Shown here: one piece after another, positions 42,189 through 50,210 of the stretch | How positions within the stretch are numbered: position 1 is the first letter of the stretch | How the letters are laid out: each line of letters begins with the position of its first letter | Source of the DNA: Neoroseomonas eburnea | GTDB lineage: Bacteria > Pseudomonadota > Alphaproteobacteria > Acetobacterales > Acetobacteraceae | Length of the DNA stretch: 64,000 nucleotides | Assembly: GCF_018129005.1 (NCBI RefSeq) | Contig: NZ_JAAEDL010000005.1 | Coordinates: forward strand, 124,001 to 188,000 | Reading direction: 5' to 3' | The notes under the pieces: generated by a model | Databases searched by the model: none | Told to the model about the DNA's origin: nothing | Seen by the model: the letters and a program-made list of their open reading frames with translations, nothing else | Translations under genes and position numbers: made by a program

Positions 42189-43859
42189 ATGGCCGACACC
42201 CTCAAGATCGCGCTGGCGCAGATCAACACCACCCATGTGGGGGCGCTGACCGACAATGCGGCGCGCATCCGCCGGGCGCGGGCGGAGGGGGCGCGGCTCG
42301 GTGCCGACCTCGTCGTCACGCCGGAATTCTCGGTGGGCGGCTACCTCCCCGAGGACCTGGTGCGCAAGCCCGCCTATGTCGCGGCCTGCACCGAGGTCAT
42401 CGCCGCGCTCGCCGCCGAGACCGCCGATGGCGGGCCGGGGCTGATCGTCGGCGGCCCCTGGCAGGACGGGGGCAAGCTCTACAACGCCGCCTTCCTGCTC
42501 GAAGGTGGGCGCATCGCCGCGCGCCGCGCCAAGCATGAGCTGCCGAACTACGGCGTCTTCGACGAGAAGCGTGTCTTCGACGCCGGCCCCGCGCCCGGCC
42601 CCGTGCCCTTCCGCGGCTTCCGCATCGGGCTGATGGTCTGCGAGGATTGGTGGCTGCCCACGGTCGCGGAGACGCTGTGCGAGACCGGCGCCGAGATCCT
42701 GCTCTCCATCAACGGCTCCCCCTTCGAGGCCGACAAGCATGACCGCCAGCGCCTGCCGCTCGCGGTGACGCGGGTGGTGGAGACCGGGCTGCCCTTCGTC
42801 TTCCTCGGCCAGGTGGGCGGGCAGGACGAGATCGTCTTCGACGGCGCCTCCTTCGTGCTGAACCCGGACCGCTCGCTTGCCGCGCTGCTGCCGAGCTTCG
42901 CCGAGGAGGTGCGCCTGACGGAGTGGCGCCGGGAGGGGGAGAGGCTGGTCTGCGTGCCCGGCGCCGTGGTGCCGCCGCCCGACACGCTCGGGCAGGTCTA
43001 TGCGGCGATGGTGCTCGGGCTGCGGGACTATGTCGGGAAGAATGGCTTCCCCGGCGTGGTGCTCGGCCTGTCCGGCGGCATCGATTCCGCGCTGTCGGCA
43101 GCGGTCGCGGTGGATGCGCTGGGGCCGGACCGCGTGCGGGCGGTGATGATGCCATCCCCCTACACCAGCCGCGAGAGCCTGGAAGACGCGGCGGCATGCG
43201 CCCGCCTGCTCGGCATCCGCTACGACACCATCGGCATCGGCCCGGCGATGGAGGCCTTCGCCGGCATGCTGGCGCCGGCCTTCGGCAACCGCCCGCCCGA
43301 CATCACCGAGGAGAACATCCAGTCGCGCATCCGCGGCGTGACGCTGATGGCGCTGTCCAACAAGTTCGGCGACATGCTGCTGACCACCGGCAACAAATCC
43401 GAGATGTCGACCGGCTACGCCACCATCTATGGCGACATGGCCGGCGGCTATTCGGTGCTGAAGGATGTCTACAAGACGATGGTCTTCGCGCTCTGCCGCT
43501 GGCGGAACGCGAACATGCCGGCCGGGGTGCTTGGCCCGCGGGGCGCGGTGATGCCCGAGCGCGTCATCACCAAGCCGCCCTCGGCGGAACTCCGCCCCGA
43601 TCAGAAGGACGAGGACAGCCTGCCGCCCTATGCGGTGCTGGACGCCATCCTGGAAGGCCTGGTGGAAGGCGAGAAATCGGTCGATGCGCTGGTCGCCGAA
43701 GGGCATGACCGCGCCATCGTGCTGCGCGTGTGGAAGCTGCTGGACCGCGCCGAATACAAGCGCAGGCAGGCGCCCCCGGGCGTGAAGATCACGCCGCGCG
43801 CCTTCGGCCGCGACCGGCGCTACCCCATCACCAATGGCTTCACGGCGCTGATCAAATGA
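42189..43859 (+). CDS. nadE: Glutamine-dependent NAD+ synthetase
   Basis: A 556-residue fusion of an N-terminal nitrilase-type glutaminase and a C-terminal NAD synthetase. The nitrilase nucleophile is Cys151 in LMVCEDWWLP, with the Glu in TPEFSVGGY and the Lys in RRAKHELPN. The synthetase has the PP-loop SGGIDS at 295-300, followed by TTGNKSEMSTGYATIYGDMAGGY and ending with PITNGFTALIK. It amidates deamido-NAD using glutamine-derived ammonia and ATP. Length is typical of the bacterial short two-domain type. Its stop overlaps the start of a small hypothetical gene (ATGA). Confidence 0.97.
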   Translation: MADTLKIALAQINTTHVGALTDNAARIRRARAEGARLGADLVVTPEFSVGGYLPEDLVRKPAYVAACTEVIAALAAETADGGPGLIVGGPWQDGGKLYNAAFLLEGGRIAARRAKHELPNYGVFDEKRVFDAGPAPGPVPFRGFRIGLMVCEDWWLPTVAETLCETGAEILLSINGSPFEADKHDRQRLPLAVTRVVETGLPFVFLGQVGGQDEIVFDGASFVLNPDRSLAALLPSFAEEVRLTEWRREGERLVCVPGAVVPPPDTLGQVYAAMVLGLRDYVGKNGFPGVVLGLSGGIDSALSAAVAVDALGPDRVRAVMMPSPYTSRESLEDAAACARLLGIRYDTIGIGPAMEAFAGMLAPAFGNRPPDITEENIQSRIRGVTLMALSNKFGDMLLTTGNKSEMSTGYATIYGDMAGGYSVLKDVYKTMVFALCRWRNANMPAGVLGPRGAVMPERVITKPPSAELRPDQKDEDSLPPYAVLDAILEGLVEGEKSVDALVAEGHDRAIVLRVWKLLDRAEYKRRQAPPGVKITPRAFGRDRRYPITNGFTALIK

Positions 43860-44239
43860 GCGAGGAATTCGAGGCCGACATCTTCCCGCGCGGCGACTAT
43901 GCGGTGCAGATCATGGACCTGTCCGGCGCCAGCGGCTCCGACCCTGTCGAGACCGTCACCGGCTTCCTCAGCATCGAGCACGCCAACGCCTTCGCCCGCC
44001 GCTACGTGCGTGATTCGGTGGAACGCTGCCGCGCGCCGGGCATGGATGCGAAGGCGGTGCTCGACGCCTGGTTCGCCTATGGCGAGGACGCCGAGGTGCT
44101 CGGCGCCGGCGACGATGCCTGGGTCAGCCGCAGCGAGCTGAAGGACTTCGCAGACACCCCGGTGCGCGACGCCGAGGACCGCAACTGGCGCGTTCTCGAC
44201 CCTCGCCGGGACGAGGACGAGGTGGAGGACGAGCCGTGA
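43856..44239 (+). CDS. Small hypothetical protein, first of a tandem paralogous pair
   Basis: A 127-residue acidic soluble protein without signal peptide. Its core, about residues 35-115, matches the next gene: LSIEHANAFARRYVRDSVER, then KAVLDAWFAYGEDAEVLG, a W residue, a variable loop, and W.VLDPRR. Its first 30 residues (DIFPRGDYAVQIMDLSGASG) and acidic tail DEDEVEDEP are its own. It is locked between nadE and the second copy by ATGA/GTGA overlaps, so all four genes to gltX are coupled. I do not recognise a family; a small regulatory or adaptor protein is possible. Confidence 0.72.
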   Translation: MSEEFEADIFPRGDYAVQIMDLSGASGSDPVETVTGFLSIEHANAFARRYVRDSVERCRAPGMDAKAVLDAWFAYGEDAEVLGAGDDAWVSRSELKDFADTPVRDAEDRNWRVLDPRRDEDEVEDEP

Positions 44240-44544
44240 GCACCTTCCAGGTGCTGTGCGGCGACTTCGCCACCTACATGGACCCTGACGAGGAATGGAG
44301 CGTGGACGGCTTCCGCACCGCGGAGGACGCCGCCGAATACGCCCGCCGCTTCGTGCGTGACCAGGTCGAGCACCTCCGCCCCGAATACGCCGATGCGGAG
44401 GCGCTGAGGCAGGCCTTCATGACCTTCGGCGAATACGCGATCGCGCCGGGCTTCGAACTGGAAGCCTGGCTCGCGCACTGCATCGCCAACCCCGCCGCCC
44501 GCAAGGCGGACACCGACTATCAGGCGCTCGATCCCAACCGATGA
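44236..44544 (+). CDS. Small hypothetical protein, second of a tandem paralogous pair
   Basis: A 102-residue soluble protein. It shares with the preceding protein the pattern A.[FY]ARR[FY]VRD.VE..R, a following A..A[WF]...GE.A, a W, and the C-terminal LDP.R; identity is patchy but co-linear. Here these are AEYARRFVRDQVEHLRPEYA, LRQAFMTFGEYAIAPG and YQALDPNR. It starts at a GTG overlapping the previous stop, and its own stop overlaps the gltX ATG. The pair probably arose by duplication. Function unknown; the fixed position inside a nadE-gltX operon is the main clue. Confidence 0.7.
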   Translation: MSTFQVLCGDFATYMDPDEEWSVDGFRTAEDAAEYARRFVRDQVEHLRPEYADAEALRQAFMTFGEYAIAPGFELEAWLAHCIANPAARKADTDYQALDPNR

Positions 44545-45875
44545 AACTCCGCTTCGCCCCGTCGCCGACGGGCCTTCTGCATGTCGGCAATGCCCGCGCG
44601 GCGCTGGCCAACTGGCTGCTTGCGCGCCGCCATGGCGGCAGCTTCATCCTGCGCCTGGACGACACCGACCTCGAACGCTCTCGGCCCGAATTCGCCGAGG
44701 CGATCGAGGAGGACCTGCACTGGCTCGGCCTCGATTGGGATGAGCGCGTGGCGCAGTCGGACCGGCTCGACCGCTACGCCGCCGCGGCGGAACGGCTGAA
44801 GGCCGCCGGGCGCCTCTACCCCTGCTTCGAGACCGAGGAGGAACTCGCCTACAAGCGCGAACGCCGCCGCCGCGAAGGCAAGCCGCCGCTCTACGATCGC
44901 GAGGCGCTGAAGATGACGCCCGAGCAGATCGGGCGCGCCATCGCCAACGGCAAGCAGCCCTATTGGCGCTTCAGGCTCTCCGCGCGGACGGTCGGATGGA
45001 AGGATCTGGTGCTGGGGGACCGCAGCGTGAAGCTGACGGCGATCTCCGACCCGGTGCTGGTCCGCGCGGACGGGTCGCCACTCTACACCTTCACCTCGGT
45101 CGTCGACGATCTGGAGATGGGCGTCACCCACATCATCCGTGGCGAGGACCACGTCACCAACACCGGCATCCAGCTCGATCTCTTCGAGGCTCTTGGCGGC
45201 GACGCCTCGCGGCTGACCTTCGGCCACCTGCCGCTGCTGACGGACGAGGAAGGCGGGGCGCTGTCCAAGCGGCTCGGGTCCGTCTCCCTGCGGCATCTGC
45301 GCAAGGACGGCATCGAGCCGGCGGCGCTGACGGGCTACCTGGCGGCGCTCGGCACCTCGGCCGATCCGGTGCCGGGGCTGCCGAAGGATCTCGCGCCGGG
45401 CTGGGATATCGGCCGCGTCTCCCACGCCACCGCACGCTTCGACATGCGTCAGCTTCTGGCGCTGAACCGCCGTGTGCTGCACGAGGCCCCCTTCGACGCC
45501 GTGCGCGACCGCCTGCCCGAGGGTGCGGACGAGGCCTGGTGGCTGGCGGTGCGCGGCAACCTCGACCTGATGCGGGAAGCGCGCCCCTGGTTCGACATCG
45601 TGCGTGGCACCATCGTCCCGCCGGTGCAGGAGGGGGAGGGGGCTTTCCTCCATGCCGCGCTGGCTGCCCTGCCGCCCGAACCCTGGGACGCCGCCACCTG
45701 GTCGGCCTGGACCGGTGCGCTGAAGCAAGCGACCGGCCGCAAGGGCAAGGCGCTGTTCCACCCGCTGCGCCTGGCCCTGACAGGGGAGGAGCAGGGCCCG
45801 GACCTCGGCACGCTGCTGCCGCTGATCGGGCGGGAGAGGGCGGCCGTGCGCCTGCGGCTGTCAGCCGGCGCTTGA
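44541..45875 (+). CDS. gltX: Glutamate-tRNA ligase
   Basis: A 444-residue class I aminoacyl-tRNA synthetase. The HIGH motif is HVGN (residues 14-17, after FAPSPTGLL) and the KMSKS counterpart is LSKRLGS near residue 243. Further marks are LRLDDTDLERSRPEF, YRFRLS-like YWRFRLSARTVGWKDLVLGD and HIIRGEDHVTNTGIQLDLFEALG. It charges tRNA-Glu, and possibly tRNA-Gln in an indirect pathway. Many alphaproteobacteria carry two GltX copies, and this shorter one may be the second. Its ATG overlaps the stop of the small paralogue gene. Confidence 0.95.
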   Translation: MKLRFAPSPTGLLHVGNARAALANWLLARRHGGSFILRLDDTDLERSRPEFAEAIEEDLHWLGLDWDERVAQSDRLDRYAAAAERLKAAGRLYPCFETEEELAYKRERRRREGKPPLYDREALKMTPEQIGRAIANGKQPYWRFRLSARTVGWKDLVLGDRSVKLTAISDPVLVRADGSPLYTFTSVVDDLEMGVTHIIRGEDHVTNTGIQLDLFEALGGDASRLTFGHLPLLTDEEGGALSKRLGSVSLRHLRKDGIEPAALTGYLAALGTSADPVPGLPKDLAPGWDIGRVSHATARFDMRQLLALNRRVLHEAPFDAVRDRLPEGADEAWWLAVRGNLDLMREARPWFDIVRGTIVPPVQEGEGAFLHAALAALPPEPWDAATWSAWTGALKQATGRKGKALFHPLRLALTGEEQGPDLGTLLPLIGRERAAVRLRLSAGA

Positions 45876-46016
45876 ACCGCGCGCCCGGACCGGGCATGAA
45901 GAAGGCCATGTCTGCGTCCAGGCTCCGCGCGCTCGCGCTCTGTCGCTGAACCGCCCATTCGGGGAAGGGCCTTCCCCGCGCGCCTGCACGACACCCCATC
46001 CCGCCGCCGGACCGCC

Positions 46017-47528
46017 ATGACCGATCTTTTCATCCATGACAGCGCCGCGCGCACCACGCGCAGGTTCGAACCGATCGACCCGAACCATGTGCGGATGTAT
46101 GTCTGCGGCCCGACGGTCTACGACCTGGCGCATCTCGGGAACGCCCGGCCGGTCGTGGTGTTCGACGTGCTGGCGCGGCTGCTGCGGCGGATCTACCCGC
46201 GCGTCACCTACGTCCGGAACATCACGGACGTGGACGACAAGATCAACGCGCGGAGCCGCGAGAGCGGCGAGCCGATTGGCGCCATCACCGCCCGCACGAC
46301 CGAGGATTTCCACCGCGACATGGCCGCACTCGGCGCCCTGCCGCCGGATGTGGAGCCCCGCGCGACGCAGCACATCGCGGAGATGATCGCGCTGATCGAG
46401 CGCCTGATCGCCAATGGCCACGCCTATGCCGCCGATGGCCATGTGCTGTTCAGCGTGCCGTCCTTCGCCGACTACGGGAAGCTGTCCGGTCGTTCGCCGG
46501 ACGAGCTGCTGGCCGGCGCGCGGGTGGATGTCGCCCCCTACAAGCGCGACGCCGGCGATTTCGTGCTGTGGAAGCCCTCCGACGACGCGACGCCGGGCTG
46601 GGACAGCCCCTGGGGCCGCGGCCGTCCGGGCTGGCACATCGAATGCTCCGCCATGTCGTGGAAGCACCTCGGAGAGGAGTTCGACATCCATGGCGGCGGC
46701 CACGACCTGATCTTCCCGCACCATGAGAACGAGGTGGCGCAATCCGTCTGCGCCTTCCCCGGCCATGGCTTCGCCCACTACTGGATGCACAACGGCATGC
46801 TGCTGGTGGACGGGGAGAAGATGTCGAAGTCGCTCGGCAACTTCATGACGGTGCGCGATATCCTCGACAAGGGTTGGCGCTTCGGTGAGGCCTTCCGCCT
46901 GCTGCTGCTGCGCACGCACTACCGGCAGGCGCTGGACTTCACCATGGCGGGGCTCGAGGAGGCGAAGGCGGAGCTCGATGACCACTACGCCATGCTGTCG
47001 CGCGCGCCGGCCGCGCCCGGCGGTGGTATTGCGTCGCAGCTTGCCGACTGGGCGGTCGCGCCGCTGCTCGATGACCTCAACACACCACTGGCGCTGGCCA
47101 GGCTGCGCGATCTGCGCACATTGGAGAATGCGGTGACGGTCGGCGGTTCACCCGCCGTGGCGATGGAGCGCGCGCGTCTGACGGTGCCGCCGGCGCCGGG
47201 GGTCGCGGCCAAGGCGTTTCGTGAAGCGGCGGGCGTACTTGGTGTCGCTGCCTGGAACGCCGATGACTGGCTGAAAGGACGGGCACCTCGGGCCGACGCA
47301 GCAGTTCCGGGTGCGATGTTGTCGGCGCAGGTGTCACACCTGCAGGGTCAGGCCGTGGCAAGCGGCCAGCATGACGAGGAGGCTGACATCGACGCCGCCA
47401 TCGCCGCCCGCCTCGCCGCGAGGAAGGCCAAGAACTGGGCCGAGGCCGACCGCATCCGCGACGAGCTCAAGGCCCAGGGCATCGTGCTGGAGGACGGTCC
47501 GGCCGGCACCACCTGGCGCCGCGCTTGA
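46017..47528 (+). CDS. cysS: Cysteine-tRNA ligase
   Basis: A 503-residue class I synthetase. Zn ligand Cys30 lies in [10 protein letters not shown], the HIGH motif is HLGN (39-42), [11 protein letters not shown] supplies the second Cys, [14 protein letters not shown] gives the His/Glu ligands, and KMSKS is in [12 protein letters not shown]. The C-terminal anticodon region ends [35 protein letters not shown], the usual ending. It charges tRNA-Cys. It follows gltX by 141 bp, a gap with no obvious gene. The 395-440 region is slightly longer than in short homologues. Confidence 0.97.
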   Translation: MTDLFIHDSAARTTRRFEPIDPNHVRMYVCGPTVYDLAHLGNARPVVVFDVLARLLRRIYPRVTYVRNITDVDDKINARSRESGEPIGAITARTTEDFHRDMAALGALPPDVEPRATQHIAEMIALIERLIANGHAYAADGHVLFSVPSFADYGKLSGRSPDELLAGARVDVAPYKRDAGDFVLWKPSDDATPGWDSPWGRGRPGWHIECSAMSWKHLGEEFDIHGGGHDLIFPHHENEVAQSVCAFPGHGFAHYWMHNGMLLVDGEKMSKSLGNFMTVRDILDKGWRFGEAFRLLLLRTHYRQALDFTMAGLEEAKAELDDHYAMLSRAPAAPGGGIASQLADWAVAPLLDDLNTPLALARLRDLRTLENAVTVGGSPAVAMERARLTVPPAPGVAAKAFREAAGVLGVAAWNADDWLKGRAPRADAAVPGAMLSAQVSHLQGQAVASGQHDEEADIDAAIAARLAARKAKNWAEADRIRDELKAQGIVLEDGPAGTTWRRA

Positions 47529-47589
47529 CCTTCCGCCCGTGGGAAGCCGCATCACCTCGCCCGGTCCACACCAACCGGGAGCCGCCGCC

Positions 47590-47952
47590 ATGAATCGCCT
47601 CGTCCTGACCCTCGCCGCCGCCCTGATCGCTCTGCCCGCCGCAGCGCAGCAGAGCCACCAGGGGCATGGCGCGCCTGCTGCGGCGGCGCAGGAACCGGCC
47701 TCGACCCGCGAGTTCCGCGCCGCCGCGGACCGCATGCACCGCGACATGGCCATCGCCTACACCGGCAATGCCGATCGCGACTTCGCCGCCGGCATGATCC
47801 CGCACCACCAGGGTGCGATCGACATGGCGCGCGTCGCGCTGCGCCATGGCAGCGACCCCGAGATCCGCGCCCTGGCAGAGAGCGTCATCCGTGCCCAGGA
47901 AGCCGAGATCGCGCAGCTTCGCGCCTATCTCGCGCGCACCCAGCCGCGATGA
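47590..47952 (+). CDS. Exported DUF305 protein
   Basis: A 120-residue protein with a signal peptide (residues 1-20, [16 protein letters not shown]) and the DUF305 (ferritin-like helical) core. The core contains [39 protein letters not shown] and ends [11 protein letters not shown]. The conserved HHQGA motif with nearby Met and Asp suggests metal binding; family members are often linked to copper handling. The ATG at 47590 begins the signal peptide. Its stop overlaps the methyltransferase start by 4 bp. Confidence 0.88.
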   Translation: MNRLVLTLAAALIALPAAAQQSHQGHGAPAAAAQEPASTREFRAAADRMHRDMAIAYTGNADRDFAAGMIPHHQGAIDMARVALRHGSDPEIRALAESVIRAQEAEIAQLRAYLARTQPR

Positions 47953-48794
47953 CGGGCGGGCGGAAGGATGGCCGCGCGAAGCTGACGCCGCCGGCGGGCG
48001 AGACGCCGATCATCGTGCTGGTGCGGCCGCAGATGGCGCGCAACATCGGCACGACGGCGCGCGCGATGGCGAATGGCGGCCTCTTCCATCTGCGGATCGT
48101 GGCGCCGCGCGACGGCTGGCCGCAGGCGGATGCCTATCCGTCCGCCTCGGGGGCGGATGCCATTCTCGATGCGGCGCAGGTCTTCGACAGCGTGGCGGCG
48201 GCAGTTGCCGACTGCCATCGCGTCATGGCGACCTGCCCGCGGCCGCGCCATGTCGTCGTGCCCGTGCGCACCGCTCGCGCGGCGGCGGAGGATCTGCGGG
48301 AGATCGCGTCGCGCAACCTTCGTTCCGCCGTGCTGTTCGGGCCGGAGCGCGCAGGGCTCGAGAATGAGGACATGGCCTGTGCCGATACGCTGGTGCGCTA
48401 TCCGCTGAACCCGGAGCACATGTCGCTCAACCTGGCGCAGGCGGTGATGATCCTCGCCTATGAATGGTGGACGGCGGCCGAGCAAACGCCGCCGCGGGCG
48501 CTGATGACGAACGAGACCCGCGTTGCCACCAAGGGCGAGCTGGAGGGCTTCCTGAACCGGCTGGTGTCCGAACTCGACGCGACGGGCTTCCTGGACAATC
48601 TGGAAAAGCGCCCCGGCATGGTCCGCAACCTGCGCCACTGGTTCCAGCGCGGAGAGGTCACGGAACAGGAACTCCGCACCCTGCATGGCGTGGTGACGGA
48701 GCTCTCCCGCGGCCGCATGCGCCGCGGCCGCCCTGACAGGGAGGACGCTTCCCCGCCCTGGGCGCCTTCGGTTGAGGGTTCCAAGGGCCCCTAG
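47949..48794 (+). CDS. TrmJ-type SPOUT RNA methyltransferase
   Basis: A 281-residue SpoU-family methyltransferase. The N-terminal [20 protein letters not shown] and the SPOUT knot motifs [26 protein letters not shown] and [16 protein letters not shown] are diagnostic. TrmJ methylates the 2'-hydroxyl of residue 32 in tRNA anticodon loops. The C-terminal third ([23 protein letters not shown]) is the family's helical extension. The last 8 or so residues (VEGSKGP) and the stop codon come from hairpin repeat copy 5. An ATG overlap with the DUF305 gene suggests co-transcription. Confidence 0.9.
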   Translation: MTGGRKDGRAKLTPPAGETPIIVLVRPQMARNIGTTARAMANGGLFHLRIVAPRDGWPQADAYPSASGADAILDAAQVFDSVAAAVADCHRVMATCPRPRHVVVPVRTARAAAEDLREIASRNLRSAVLFGPERAGLENEDMACADTLVRYPLNPEHMSLNLAQAVMILAYEWWTAAEQTPPRALMTNETRVATKGELEGFLNRLVSELDATGFLDNLEKRPGMVRNLRHWFQRGEVTEQELRTLHGVVTELSRGRMRRGRPDREDASPPWAPSVEGSKGP

Positions 48795-48847
48795 GCCTTT
48801 GGCGGGTCCAGGGCAGAGCCCTGGTGCGGTGCGGGGCGAAGCCCCGC
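48781..48847 (-). repeat. Hairpin repeat copy 5 (inverted), overlapping the TrmJ-type gene end
   Basis: Three hairpins: CCAAGGGCC-CCTA-GGCCTTTGG (48781-48802), CCAGGGC-AGA-GCCCTGG (48808-48824) and GCGGGGC-GAA-GCCCCGC (48831-48847). The order is the same as copies 2 and 4, with an extra middle stem. The first stem contains the stop codon of the methyltransferase gene. The element also lies just beyond the 3' end of the convergent small membrane protein gene. Confidence 0.75.
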
Positions 48848-48848
48848 G

Positions 48849-49049
48849 CTATGCTTTCCGTGCCAGCTTCCGCGCCAGCAGCAGGCCGAGCCCGCCCCCG
48901 GCCGGTGCTGCCGGCAGCGCCAGCGCCCACCCGGCGTGGTTCCCTGCCAGCACCAGCGCCAGGCCGGCGTAGAGCATCAGCCCGCCGACCAGGCTGCCGA
49001 CCACGCCCGCCGTCAGGCCGAGCACCAGGATGTCTTCGCGCGTCACCAT
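48849..49049 (-). CDS. Small membrane protein, two helices
   Basis: A 66-residue protein with two hydrophobic segments, ILVLGLTAGVVGSLVGGLMLYAGLALVL (residues 7-34) and a C-terminal ALALPAAPAGGGLGLLL, then a basic end ARKLARKA. It probably spans the inner membrane twice. The ATG at 49049 gives MVTREDIL. It is convergent with the methyltransferase gene and divergent from rpsD. Small size keeps confidence moderate, but the pattern of strongly hydrophobic helices flanked by charges is not expected by chance. Confidence 0.6.
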   Translation of the reverse strand: MVTREDILVLGLTAGVVGSLVGGLMLYAGLALVLAGNHAGWALALPAAPAGGGLGLLLARKLARKA

Positions 49050-49078
49050 GGGCGGGGAGTAGGCGCCCGATCACGGGT

Positions 49079-49107
49079 TTGACAAGGCCGGCCTGCGCAT
49101 CTAGACG
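49079..49107 (+). promoter_or_regulatory. Promoter candidate for rpsD
   Basis: TTGACA (49079-49084), a 17-bp spacer and TAGACG (49102-49107). The -35 is perfect, the -10 is weak. It leaves an unusually long leader of about 135 nt before rpsD that contains several GC-rich hairpins, including GCCC-TTCG-GGGC near 49193. Confidence 0.5.
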
Positions 49108-49248
49108 ACCGCCTCCTTCCGGGAACGTGGACGGGCCTTCGGGGCCTGCGCCCGCCGCTGCCCATGCCGGGCGGGGGACTACCGGGACAACAGCCCTTCG
49201 GGGCGCAGTGAAGAAGGCCCGACCGCGCAACGCGGCGGGGTGCAGCGC

Positions 49249-49866
49249 ATGACCAAGCGCGCAGAAAGCAAGTACAAGATCAATCGCCGCCTCGGCGTGA
49301 ACCTCTGGGGCCGCGCCAAGTCCCCGATCGCCAAGCGCGAATACGGCCCCGGCCAGCACGGCCAGCGTCGCAAGCAGAAGCCGACCGACTTCGGCGTTCA
49401 GCTGATGGCGAAGCAGAAGCTCAAGGGCTACTACGGCAACATCGGCGAGAAGCAGTTCCGCAAGTACTACGAGGAAGCGGTGCGCCGGAAGGGCGACACC
49501 TCGGAGAACCTGATCGAGCTGCTGGAGCGTCGCCTCGATGCGGTGGTGTACCGCATGAAGCTGGCCGTCACGCCCTTCGCTGCCCGCCAGTTCGTGAACC
49601 ACGGCCACATCACCGTGAACGGCAAGCGCGTGAACATCCCCTCCTACCTCGTGAAGGACGGTGATCAGATCGAGGTGAAGGAGAAGTCGAAGCAACTCGT
49701 GGCCGTGCTCGACGCGGCGCAGAGCGGCGAGCGCGACGTCCCCGAGTACATCGAGGTCGATCACCGCGCGATGCGGGGCAAGTTCCTCCGCGCGCCGAAG
49801 CTGTCCGACGTGCCCTACCCGGTCCAGATGGAACCGAACCTGGTCGTCGAGTTCTACAGCCGCTGA
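49249..49866 (+). CDS. rpsD: 30S ribosomal protein S4
   Basis: A 205-residue S4, standard alphaproteobacterial length and sequence: [34 protein letters not shown], the S4 RNA-binding domain [20 protein letters not shown] followed by [20 protein letters not shown], and the end [16 protein letters not shown]. It binds 16S rRNA early in 30S assembly. The ATG at 49249 fits the family N-terminus; a GTG or ATG upstream would add MQR. It stands alone with its own promoter and terminator, as in other alphaproteobacteria where rpsD is outside the ribosomal protein operons. Confidence 0.98.
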   Translation: MTKRAESKYKINRRLGVNLWGRAKSPIAKREYGPGQHGQRRKQKPTDFGVQLMAKQKLKGYYGNIGEKQFRKYYEEAVRRKGDTSENLIELLERRLDAVVYRMKLAVTPFAARQFVNHGHITVNGKRVNIPSYLVKDGDQIEVKEKSKQLVAVLDAAQSGERDVPEYIEVDHRAMRGKFLRAPKLSDVPYPVQMEPNLVVEFYSR

Positions 49867-49875
49867 TCCCGGCGG

Positions 49876-49906
49876 GGGCCGGCCGTCAGGCCGGCCCTTC
49901 TTGTTT
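49876..49906 (+). terminator. Rho-independent terminator of rpsD
   Basis: Stem GGGCCGGCC/GGCCGGCCC with loop GTCA (49876-49897), followed by TTCTTGTTT. It starts 9 bp after the rpsD stop codon. Confidence 0.85.
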
Positions 49907-50210
49907 GCGGACGCCGCCGGGGCCCTGCGCCCGCGGCGGGTCACGCGCCGCGAGGCCATGCATCCTCACCCGAGCGGCTCCCGTTCGCATCGGCTCACGG
50001 TAACCGCTTCATCCGGTCCTCGTCCTGGTCCCGAGCGTCATGGCCCGATCGGGTGAAGCCGTCCGATCAGGATCGGTCCCGGTGCCGTGCGTCCGAAGTG
50101 CTGCGGACATCGTTGCTCATGCCGCAAGCCTTCGACTGCAGAGGTCTGCCGATCCGCTGCCTTCGCCGGCAATCCATCGAGCTTTGCGGGCAGGATGCCA
50201 GGCAGCCGCG
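49907..50210. other. Intergenic stretch without recognised gene
   Basis: About 300 bp between the rpsD terminator and the 3' end of the convergent sulfotransferase gene. It is somewhat less GC-biased than coding DNA. It has one small inverted repeat, CCGATC-AG-GATCGG (50063-50076), which could form a weak hairpin beyond the sulfotransferase gene. Short open frames exist on both strands but lack ribosome sites and codon bias. Confidence 0.5.

Noticed and set aside
45896-45949. 17-codon frame ending in Cys-Arg in the gltX-cysS gap, a possible leader peptide for cysS
   Set aside because: Only one Cys codon, no tandem Cys run, no ribosome site, and the nearby GGGGAAG/CTTCCCC stem has no alternative pairing or U-run. 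Evidence is too thin.
50063-50076. CCGATC-AG-GATCGG as a terminator of the sulfotransferase gene
   Set aside because: Six-bp stem, two-base spacer and no U-run, so it is not a convincing terminator.
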